Shown piece after piece: positions 6,195 through 12,407 of a stretch of 12,913 nt of DNA (position 1 is its first letter; each line of letters opens with the position of its first letter). Location of the stretch: the NCBI GenBank assembly GCA_018817195.1, contig JAHIUL010000187.1, positions 1-12,913 of the forward strand, read 5' to 3'. The stretch is from Candidatus Margulisiibacteriota bacterium (lineage in GTDB: Bacteria; Margulisbacteria; WOR-1; O2-12-FULL-45-9). Made by a program: the position numbers and the translations under genes. The notes beneath the pieces were generated by a model that ran no database searches, was not told the DNA's origin, and was given only the letters and a program-made list of their open reading frames with translations.

Positions 6195-6966
6195 GTTTCT
6201 ACTCATTACCTTGTTGGGGTTTGGGGTTTGGACATTGGGATTTAACTCTTTTGCACAAGCAAAAGAGTTTGACGGTATCTGGTTCATGGGGTTTAATACC
6301 CAAAAAGAGCCTTTTACCACAGTTGAAGTTCGCCAGGCAGTTAACCACGCTATCAATGTTAAGGACATTGCCATTGGCATCATGAGCACAGAAACAACGC
6401 CAGTCAGCATTATTCCGCCAACTATGCTGGGCTATGATCCCGATATCGCGCCGTTAGTTTACGATGTTAAAGAAGCCAAGAACCTGATGAAAAATGCCGG
6501 CTACCCCATGAACGACAAACGGCTAAAAAACATCTCCATGCTCCATACCAGCGGTATCAAGACTAAAGAAATTGCTGAATATATCAGCAGCAACCTAAAG
6601 AATATTGGCATGAAGGTCGAGCTGGTAGAAGTTGACACAATGGATGAGGACAAATGGGTTGATGAGCTGGCTTCGGGCAAACACAATTTATTCCTCATGG
6701 GCTACAAAGCTGATATTGGCAAACTTTTTACTGAAGAAGCAACCACAAGCGCAGACAGCTACAGTTTAATTGAGCCGCTGTTTGGCAGCAAGGGCACAGC
6801 CAATTTCACCGGCTACAAAAACCCTGAAATTGATACACTCTTAGAACAGATTTCTGGTTTTAAACTGGTCTTAGCCAGCGAACGGCATACAAAACTTAAG
6901 GAAGTTAACCAAAAGCTTTATAAGGACCTGCCGGCAATTGTCCTGTTCTATATTGAAAAACTCTAG
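6160..6966 (+). CDS. Secreted half-length family 5 solute-binding protein (C-terminal lobe only)
   Basis: Resembles the last part of oligopeptide/dipeptide ABC-transporter binding proteins (SBP_bac_5): GFNTQKEPFTTVEVRQAV with NHAINVKDI, GYDPD, a KNLMKNAGYP helix, and the ending NFTGYKNPEIDTLL ... LYKDLPAIVLFY. Full proteins have about 500-550 residues; this one has 268, and the N-terminal lobe is absent. A clean Sec signal peptide replaces it: KKAKR, then LKFLLITLLGFGVWTLGF, with likely cleavage after FAQA (residue 34). There is no lipobox cysteine. The TTG start is well supported by AGGAGG at 6146-6151 with 8 bases of spacing. No permease or ATPase gene lies nearby. Ligand binding between two lobes looks impossible for a monomer, so it may have a different job, or be a decaying remnant that still has good translation signals. 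Confidence 0.8.
   Translation: MKKAKRNSGALKFLLITLLGFGVWTLGFNSFAQAKEFDGIWFMGFNTQKEPFTTVEVRQAVNHAINVKDIAIGIMSTETTPVSIIPPTMLGYDPDIAPLVYDVKEAKNLMKNAGYPMNDKRLKNISMLHTSGIKTKEIAEYISSNLKNIGMKVELVEVDTMDEDKWVDELASGKHNLFLMGYKADIGKLFTEEATTSADSYSLIEPLFGSKGTANFTGYKNPEIDTLLEQISGFKLVLASERHTKLKEVNQKLYKDLPAIVLFYIEKL
6214..6241. repeat. Heptamer tandem repeat coding a signal-peptide core
   Basis: Four in-register 7-base units: ttggggt, ttggggt, ttggaca, ttgggat. The first two are identical and the fourth differs from them at one position. They code for most of the hydrophobic core LGFGVWTLGF of the signal peptide of the half-length binding protein. Confidence 0.7.
6244..6269. repeat. Perfect 11-base hairpin at signal cleavage site
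   Basis: aactcttttgc (6244-6254), loop acaa, and the exact complement gcaaaagagtt (6259-6269). It codes for residues 29-37 (NSFAQAKEF), straddling the predicted signal peptidase site and the point where homology to solute-binding proteins begins. Confidence 0.75.
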
Positions 6967-7197
6967 ATGGATTCGATTAACTATTTCTTAAGGGTCAAGA
7001 AAGAAGATATCTATTTGATCTGCCCCTATTTTGAGGCTTTTGAAGGCATGGCAGCTATCCGCACGCCTAAACCAGAAGCTGGGCCAACCGCCACCTTAAA
7101 ACTTATGGTTTCCCCTGACTTTAAAAACGACTTTGATAAACTGCTGACAAGCTTAAAAAGGAGACTTGATTTTGAGCAAATTCTGGCAGGAGATTAA
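6967..7197 (+). CDS. Small DUF4911-like protein
   Basis: A 76-residue protein with no signal peptide or membrane segment. The pattern KKEDIYLICPYFEAFEGMA, then AIRTP, LKLMVSPDF and a C-terminal helix KNDFDKLLTSLKRRL resembles my memory of the uncharacterised DUF4911 family, whose members have about this length; function unknown. The ATG directly follows the TAG stop of the upstream gene in the same frame, with no bases between and no Shine-Dalgarno, so translation probably depends on termination-reinitiation. Its last 26 bases overlap yqeG and carry that gene's ribosome-binding site. Alternatively it could be a C-terminal extension of the upstream protein cut off by an amber codon, but its content is unlike solute-binding proteins. 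Confidence 0.6.
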   Translation: MDSINYFLRVKKEDIYLICPYFEAFEGMAAIRTPKPEAGPTATLKLMVSPDFKNDFDKLLTSLKRRLDFEQILAGD

Positions 7198-7681
7198 GAA
7201 CCTTTTTAGGCCAAAGTTAATTGTCCAGGACATCCATCAAATTGATTTTGACAAACTTAAAAGCCAGGGAATAACAGCCCTTATTTTAGACATTGATGAC
7301 ACCTTAATCCCGCGCAGGGTAAATGACGTTTCCCCGCAAGTCTTTGAATGGGTGGCTACCAGAAAAGAAGAGGGGTTTAATCTTTGTCTAACTTCCAATA
7401 GCAGGCACCCTTTAAGGGTTAAGTTTATTGGAGAGACCTTAAACGTGCCTGCCATGCATTTGGGGTTTAAGCCCTTGCCGTTTGCCTTTTGGAAATCATT
7501 AAGGATACTAAATGCTAAACCAGAAAATGCTGTTATGATTGGGGATCAGTTATTTATGGATATTCTGGGGGCAAACCTAGTTAATATCTACTCAATCTTT
7601 GTGAAGCACTTAACCCCAGAAACTTTCCTGCCTAGACAATGGATGCGGATGGCTGAGGAATGGGCCTTAAAAAGATTTTAA
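7172..7681 (+). CDS. YqeG-type HAD-IIIA phosphatase
   Basis: Haloacid dehalogenase-superfamily phosphatase of 169 residues, cytoplasmic. Motif I is LDIDDTL, with nucleophile D40 and acid/base D42; motif II is LTSNSR; the FKPLP lysine is K100; the last acidic motif is IGDQLFMDILGAN (D125 and D130). This arrangement is that of YqeG/phosphatidylglycerophosphatase-like proteins (GEP4 relatives). The physiological substrate in bacteria is not settled; phosphatidylglycerophosphate is one possibility. TTG at 7172 is preferred over TTG at 7166 because AGGAGA at 7159-7164 is 7 bases from the former and only 1 from the latter. It overlaps the DUF4911-like gene by 26 bases and is the last plus-strand gene before the convergent ruvA. 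Confidence 0.9.
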   Translation: MSKFWQEIKNLFRPKLIVQDIHQIDFDKLKSQGITALILDIDDTLIPRRVNDVSPQVFEWVATRKEEGFNLCLTSNSRHPLRVKFIGETLNVPAMHLGFKPLPFAFWKSLRILNAKPENAVMIGDQLFMDILGANLVNIYSIFVKHLTPETFLPRQWMRMAEEWALKRF

Positions 7682-7694
7682 GTTTGGAATAAGT
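7682..7694. other. 13-base convergent junction, yqeG/ruvA
   Basis: The two long transcription groups of the window meet here with only 13 bases between opposing stop codons. No hairpin with a T-run is visible in the gap or in the flanking 30 bases, so transcripts from both sides may run into each other or end by a factor-dependent route. Confidence 0.6.
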
Positions 7695-8294
7695 TTAGAT
7701 TAATGATTTTAGCGCTTGTTTGATGATATCTTCAACATTGCCATAGGATAAATCAAGGCCGGATTTTAAGATCGCATCGCGAGCTTCACGCGGGGAATAC
7801 CCCAGGGAAACTAAAGCGGAAATTGAGTCAGAAATAACTGGCTGGTCTCCTTGGATCCCAACTGCCATATCAGAGGGCTTAATTGCATAAGCTTTAGCAA
7901 CTTTATCCTTTAGTTCAATAACTAACTTCTGGGCCGTTTTCTTGCCAATGCCCGGCACAGATGAAAGCAAATCAACATTGCCTTGCGTGATCGCTGTGAC
8001 CAATTTATCAATTGGGAAAGAAGAAATAATCGACATGCCGGCTTTGGGACCAATGCCGCTGACACTTAAAAGAATGGAAAAAAGATGCTTTTCTTCTTTG
8101 TTAAGGAAACCATATAAAGAAATATCATTTTCCCTTACAACCTGAAGCGTATAAAGCTTAACCTTTTCTCCAAGTTTGGGCAAACGAGGCAAAGTGGCGT
8201 TTGAAATATAAACATGGTAGCCAACATTGCCTACATCAATAACCAGGTGGGCTTTATCAACATGCTCTAAAATTCCGTTCAAATGAGAAATCAT
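7695..8294 (-). CDS. ruvA: Holliday junction branch-migration protein RuvA
   Basis: DNA-binding tetramer that holds the Holliday junction while the RuvB motor drives branch migration. It has 199 residues, the normal length. The N-terminal OB-fold domain opens MISHLNGILEHVD; YTLQVVRENDISLYGF is the conserved end of that domain. Two helix-hairpin-helix motifs follow, SVSGIGPKAG and SVPGIGKKTAQKL, and the C-terminal RuvB-contacting domain is ALVSLGYSPREARDAI. The start shares ATGA with the ruvC stop, so the two are translated together. ruvB is not downstream: 13 bases after the stop lies the end of the convergent yqeG, so RuvB must be coded elsewhere. Confidence 0.97.
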   Translation of the reverse strand: MISHLNGILEHVDKAHLVIDVGNVGYHVYISNATLPRLPKLGEKVKLYTLQVVRENDISLYGFLNKEEKHLFSILLSVSGIGPKAGMSIISSFPIDKLVTAITQGNVDLLSSVPGIGKKTAQKLVIELKDKVAKAYAIKPSDMAVGIQGDQPVISDSISALVSLGYSPREARDAILKSGLDLSYGNVEDIIKQALKSLI

Positions 8295-8773
8295 AAGCTT
8301 GTCATTCTATATGAATGTAGATGGCAAATAGCAATAGCCAGGGCATCAGCCGCGTCATCTGGTTTAGGAATATCAGTCAAGCGCAGCAAGTGCTTGACCA
8401 TTTGCTGGATCTGCCGCTTGTCAGCGCTGCCGTAGCCTGTAACTGCAACCTTAACATCTGCTGGTGAATACTCAACAACAGGGATTTTGAGCTGGGCAGC
8501 GGCCAAAAGCATAATCCCCCTAGCCTGGCTAACTGGCAGGGCAGTTTTGCGGTTCCTGGAAAAGAAAATCTTTTCAATAGCAATCACCCTGGGTTTATAA
8601 TCTGATGCCAGCTTCTTAACACTGTTATAAATAGTGCGCAGCCGGTTCTGTGAATTGTCCTTTTTTGAAGTTGAAATTATACCGTGGTCAACAAATACAA
8701 GTTTATCCCGATTCTCGCGGATGAGACCGTAACCTGTGGTAGCCAGTCCAGGGTCAATACCTAAGGTTAACAT
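8291..8773 (-). CDS. ruvC: Crossover junction endonuclease RuvC
   Basis: Dimeric Holliday junction resolvase of 160 residues. All four acidic catalytic residues are visible: D7 in GIDPGLATTGYG, E67 in AIEKIFF, and D140 and D143 in DDAADALAIAICH. The loop FFSRNRKTALPVSQARG and EYSPADVKVAVTGYGSADKRQ are typical. It overlaps ruvA by four bases (ATGA) and begins 19 bases after the stop of the large barrel gene, with only a weak AGG before its ATG. No separate promoter is evident, so it is probably transcribed with the upstream secreted-protein genes or from a site inside the barrel gene. Confidence 0.97.
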   Translation of the reverse strand: MLTLGIDPGLATTGYGLIRENRDKLVFVDHGIISTSKKDNSQNRLRTIYNSVKKLASDYKPRVIAIEKIFFSRNRKTALPVSQARGIMLLAAAQLKIPVVEYSPADVKVAVTGYGSADKRQIQQMVKHLLRLTDIPKPDDAADALAIAICHLHSYRMTSL

Positions 8774-8792
8774 TAAACCTATATTAGCACAA

Positions 8793-11435
8793 TTAAAGCT
8801 TTATCTCAACATTGCCAACTATATCTGTTAAACGATAATCAGGCGCGCGGCTTATCTCCTGTTGGGCGCGCAGGATCAAATCAACAAACTCGCTCACAGC
8901 ATATTTTGTTCTTAGAGTGTAATTATTCCTTTCTGTTTCCTGGCCGGCAAAAGATTTTGAGTAAGTGTATTCAAAATCAACACGCAAACTCTCGCCCAAC
9001 CGATAAATAATGCCAAAACCAGGAGAAAAAGTGTATGTCACCTGGTTTAGAATGTAATCAGTCAACCTGGTATAAGCAGAACTAACTGAAAAAGTCCAAA
9101 AGCTTGATTGGTTCCAGATAAATTTTACTGATAAAGCATGCGATTTAGTATCAAGCACATCAGATAAGGCTTCACCAGAACCTTGGTCTAACTTTTCAAA
9201 TGTATATCTTGAATCAATGGATAATTGCTCAGACAAAGATGTCTTAATTAATGTATCAACCTGGCGCCTTATCCCTCTTCCCCTAGAATATAGATAGGGC
9301 TCCTGGGTTGTGGTTAGGGTATTAGCGTACGAATTCTCCTGAAAGTAATTATATTCAGTTGAAAGCATTGGCAAGGGCGCGGTTTTTATCGTGTACAGGA
9401 CCGAATCAGTGTCATTGCTGTTTTCCTTAACCTGGTAATTGGGAAAATCATATTTGTAAATATTATAAGTGCGGCCCAGCTTGTAAATCGCGCCCAGCAC
9501 AGCATATTTAACAGGGATAATGTTCACTTCAACCTGCTGCTTTTCATTATTATAGCTTAATGTCTGCGTACGCATAATCTGGGTAAAGTTTGGTTTATAT
9601 AAATAACGAAAACGCAAATATCTGGCTGGCCGCAGGTCAAAGGAAAACGAACCTGTTTGCTTGGAAACAGCTTCCCCGGTTGTTGGAAATTCTTCTATTA
9701 CAGAAGTGATAGCATACTTGCCGTCTGTCTTAAAAAAGTCTGTTGGCTCTGCCTTATAAGCTAAATTAGTAACATTAGTTTGTCCCTCTTGACTGTCATC
9801 AACAAGGCTAAAAGCCGAAGAAAGAAAATAGTGTTTGGTTGGACTGACAGACAATTTTAAATCATAGGTGCGGCGATATGGTTTAAGACCGGCTGGCTCC
9901 TGCCGATCTTCTAAACCAATATTTGAGCTAAAAGTGACTTTCTCAAAACCTACAGTAGCTAAGCCAAAATTAATCCTCTTGTAATCAGTCACTTCTTCAG
10001 ACGGCGAGCGATTGAGCCATTCTTCAACTGCGCCTTTAAGGCTCGTTGCAATAAATCCCCGCTGATAAATTGTTTCAACAGAATTTTTGGTGATAACACG
10101 CTTTATTGAAGCTCCGGTAACCGGATCATTGCTTTCCTCAAACTCAGAAAAGACATACTCAAGCGACGGCAGCCCCTCTGGGGTTAAAATTGCTTTAGCA
10201 TTTTTGTCCACATTCTCGTAAAGAACGCCGGTCTGCAAATATCTTTGAGAATAATAACGCGTCTGAGTGCCAAAAAGTGGATTCGGCCGATAGCTTAAGG
10301 CGCCGGCATATTCCCAAACATCTTGTTTAGGGTCAACCTCTGCTATGGCAACAAAGTTGGGGTCAACTTTTTTAAATAAACCTTCAACTCCCCAAGCCCC
10401 TAAGGCTGAAGTAAAATGAAGTTTTGCCGCCTTGCCTAATTCTTTAGTAGAAGAAACTGACAGCAAATTAAGATCTCGATTTGAAGCGGCCAGTTCAGCA
10501 TTAAGCGTTAAATACTCAGAGATATAAGTGCCGTCAAAACCGATAACTGAATGGCTTTGGGGGTCAATTGCCTCCTGGCTCATGCTGCTCCTAATTTCCG
10601 CTGCCCCGCTCAAGTTATCTGAATCATCAAGATAGGTAAAGGCCAATTTAAGGTTAGGGATTGGCTTAGAGAAAGCACGCAAGCCATAAGTTGCATGGGA
10701 GTAAACTGTTTGGCGGTAATCATAGTAGATTTGAATAACTGATTTAGCATCAATTACTTTATTAAGAAAGGTAACACTGCCGGCCTGGTAATCAATGGTG
10801 TAATCGTCCCCGCGCTTATTTAATCTTCCGTCCACAGAAACACGTTCACTGTCAATTACAACTGGCGTAAAATCAAGGTTATAAGGCCCCTGGGTGCCGT
10901 CGCCATAAAACTTCTTGTCCTTGCCCTCGCCCTTTGGAGAAGAATAAAGCGCGCTAAAACCCCAATTGCCGTAATCACCTTTGACCCTAGCTCCTGAAAG
11001 AACTTTATCTAATCTGGCAAACTCTGTTTCGGTTAATTCAGCTGTAAAGTCACCCAGATAAAGCTCTGTGTTGGCGCGGCGCAGGCGGATTGAAATATCC
11101 TCATTTTCTTCGCCAATCTGTGTGACCCCGGTTGCAGTTGTGCGGTAAATATTAGCTTCGATTTCCGTGTCGTCAGCTGTGCCGGAAATATTAATCCTTA
11201 AAGTTTCCTCTCTGGCCTGGGTAGTACCCGGAGCATACCCTTCTTTTGAACCTGATAAACTTTTGAGGCTAAAAGCAATGGACTGGCTGCCTTTAATTAC
11301 AAGTCCTTCGCTCTTGCTCAGGACAAGGCCTTTGCTTTCCTGGCTTATCCCAACAACTTCAGGCGAAGTTATTTCCTGCGCAAAACTACTGTTGGTTATT
11401 AGAATAGAAATTAATATGAATAAAACAAAAAGCAT
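8793..11435 (-). CDS. Putative outer-membrane beta-barrel protein, uncharacterised
   Basis: 880 residues with a signal peptide (hydrophobic LFVLFILISILI, likely cleavage after SSFA, residue 19). The N-terminal part (about 40-130) is a beta-rich region (GLVIKGSQSIAFSLKS, LRINISGTADD). Next comes LYLGDFTAELTETEFARLDK, then YGDGTQGPYNL, SERVSVDG and DDYTIDYQAGSVTF (210-223), a pattern I associate with outer-membrane and surface proteins of several diderm phyla, SprA-like ones among them. From about 240 to the end it alternates short polar/aromatic strands and turns, ending in a strand TDIVGNVEIKL, as in a large barrel. Cysteine appears absent. GGAG at 11441-11444 lies five bases before the ATG. 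It follows the NHL gene by 24 bases. Role unknown; transport, surface structure or assembly are all possible. Confidence 0.72.
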   Translation of the reverse strand: MLFVLFILISILITNSSFAQEITSPEVVGISQESKGLVLSKSEGLVIKGSQSIAFSLKSLSGSKEGYAPGTTQAREETLRINISGTADDTEIEANIYRTTATGVTQIGEENEDISIRLRRANTELYLGDFTAELTETEFARLDKVLSGARVKGDYGNWGFSALYSSPKGEGKDKKFYGDGTQGPYNLDFTPVVIDSERVSVDGRLNKRGDDYTIDYQAGSVTFLNKVIDAKSVIQIYYDYRQTVYSHATYGLRAFSKPIPNLKLAFTYLDDSDNLSGAAEIRSSMSQEAIDPQSHSVIGFDGTYISEYLTLNAELAASNRDLNLLSVSSTKELGKAAKLHFTSALGAWGVEGLFKKVDPNFVAIAEVDPKQDVWEYAGALSYRPNPLFGTQTRYYSQRYLQTGVLYENVDKNAKAILTPEGLPSLEYVFSEFEESNDPVTGASIKRVITKNSVETIYQRGFIATSLKGAVEEWLNRSPSEEVTDYKRINFGLATVGFEKVTFSSNIGLEDRQEPAGLKPYRRTYDLKLSVSPTKHYFLSSAFSLVDDSQEGQTNVTNLAYKAEPTDFFKTDGKYAITSVIEEFPTTGEAVSKQTGSFSFDLRPARYLRFRYLYKPNFTQIMRTQTLSYNNEKQQVEVNIIPVKYAVLGAIYKLGRTYNIYKYDFPNYQVKENSNDTDSVLYTIKTAPLPMLSTEYNYFQENSYANTLTTTQEPYLYSRGRGIRRQVDTLIKTSLSEQLSIDSRYTFEKLDQGSGEALSDVLDTKSHALSVKFIWNQSSFWTFSVSSAYTRLTDYILNQVTYTFSPGFGIIYRLGESLRVDFEYTYSKSFAGQETERNNYTLRTKYAVSEFVDLILRAQQEISRAPDYRLTDIVGNVEIKL

Positions 11436-11459
11436 ACAGACTCCACCACCATCTGCCCC

Positions 11460-12407
11460 TTAGTAACTGACCTTTAACTCCTGAATCCTGTGATTTCCGC
11501 TGTCAACAATATAAACCAGGCCGCCAGATCCCAAAGAAATACCTGTAGGCATATTTAAGCCTCCGGCCATTAACAAAAACTTGCCCTGCTTATCAAAAAG
11601 CTGTACGCGGTTATTGCCGGTATCAGCTACATAAACAAATAGGTTATCAACTGCAATACCCTGGGGAAAAGAAAGTTCGCCCGGGCCGCTGCCAAAACTG
11701 CCGAACATCATAACTGGCTGGCCGTCATAATCCAGCTTTTGGATGCGATGGTTATAAGTGTCTGCCACGTAAACATAGTTGTCACGGTCAACTGCCACAT
11801 CAGCCGGTCGGTCAAAAAATCCAGCACCGTAGCCAAAACTGCCCACCACACCCAGAAAATCACCAGTATCGCTAAACTTTAGGACCCGGTCATTGCCCGA
11901 ATCAGCTATATAAAGGTTGCCCAGGGAATCAACAGCCAATCCTGATGGATCATCAATGGTTTTATAACCATATTCGCTGGTAGCTACCTCCCTCAGAAAA
12001 TTGCCCTGGATATCAAACAATTGGACTCGATCATTATCTTTTTCTGAAACATAAATGCGGAAGTTAAAATCAACTGCAATGCCAACCGGCGCGTTAAACT
12101 TGCCATTCTCGCTGCCAAAGGAACCAAACTGGTAAACATAGCCGCCATCTTCATCCAGGCGCTGCACACGGTTATTGCCTGTATCAGTTATAAAAAGGTT
12201 ATTTAACCCGGTCTTCATATCCCCTATTAAACCAAGATCAACATCATGGGGATAATAAAACTGAGCGTCGCCAGAGCCCGGCAAACCAAATGTGCGGCCA
12301 AATTCTGCTTCTGGAGTTATAAGTTTGGGAGTTGAGGGAATCTCTCCCATTGCAAAAACAGAATTAGATGACAAAAGTAGCGCAAAAATTAGAAATAAAT
12401 ATCTCAT
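11460..12407 (-). CDS. Secreted six-repeat NHL beta-propeller protein
   Basis: 315 residues; signal peptide RYLFLIFALLLSSNSVFA, likely cut after residue 19, so the protein is periplasmic or exported. No lipobox and no other membrane segment. Six NHL repeats follow, each ending in a strand such as VADTGNNRVQLFD; the conserved arginines are R80, R127, R174, R221, R267 and R307, spaced 47, 47, 47, 46 and 40, with linkers of the type FGSFGSGPGEL. Six repeats fit one closed six-bladed propeller filling the mature protein, without an enzymatic domain, so a binding or scaffold role is likely; NHL propellers bind proteins, carbohydrates or RNA in known cases. The start overlaps the trpC stop (ATGA), and the stop is 24 bases before the barrel gene, suggesting the two exported proteins are made together. 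Confidence 0.9.
   Translation of the reverse strand: MRYLFLIFALLLSSNSVFAMGEIPSTPKLITPEAEFGRTFGLPGSGDAQFYYPHDVDLGLIGDMKTGLNNLFITDTGNNRVQRLDEDGGYVYQFGSFGSENGKFNAPVGIAVDFNFRIYVSEKDNDRVQLFDIQGNFLREVATSEYGYKTIDDPSGLAVDSLGNLYIADSGNDRVLKFSDTGDFLGVVGSFGYGAGFFDRPADVAVDRDNYVYVADTYNHRIQKLDYDGQPVMMFGSFGSGPGELSFPQGIAVDNLFVYVADTGNNRVQLFDKQGKFLLMAGGLNMPTGISLGSGGLVYIVDSGNHRIQELKVSY

Noticed and set aside
6214..6237. G-quadruplex in the G-runs of the signal-peptide region
   Set aside because: Only three runs reach three or more Gs at suitable spacing, so at best a weak two-layer structure; the tandem repeat is the simpler description.
7675..7710. Bidirectional terminator between yqeG and ruvA
   Set aside because: The T-rich stretch has no matching stem on either strand.
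11167..11463. 98-codon plus-strand frame opposite the start of the barrel gene
   Set aside because: It is antisense to the signal peptide and N-terminal region of a better supported gene, with no ribosome-binding site.
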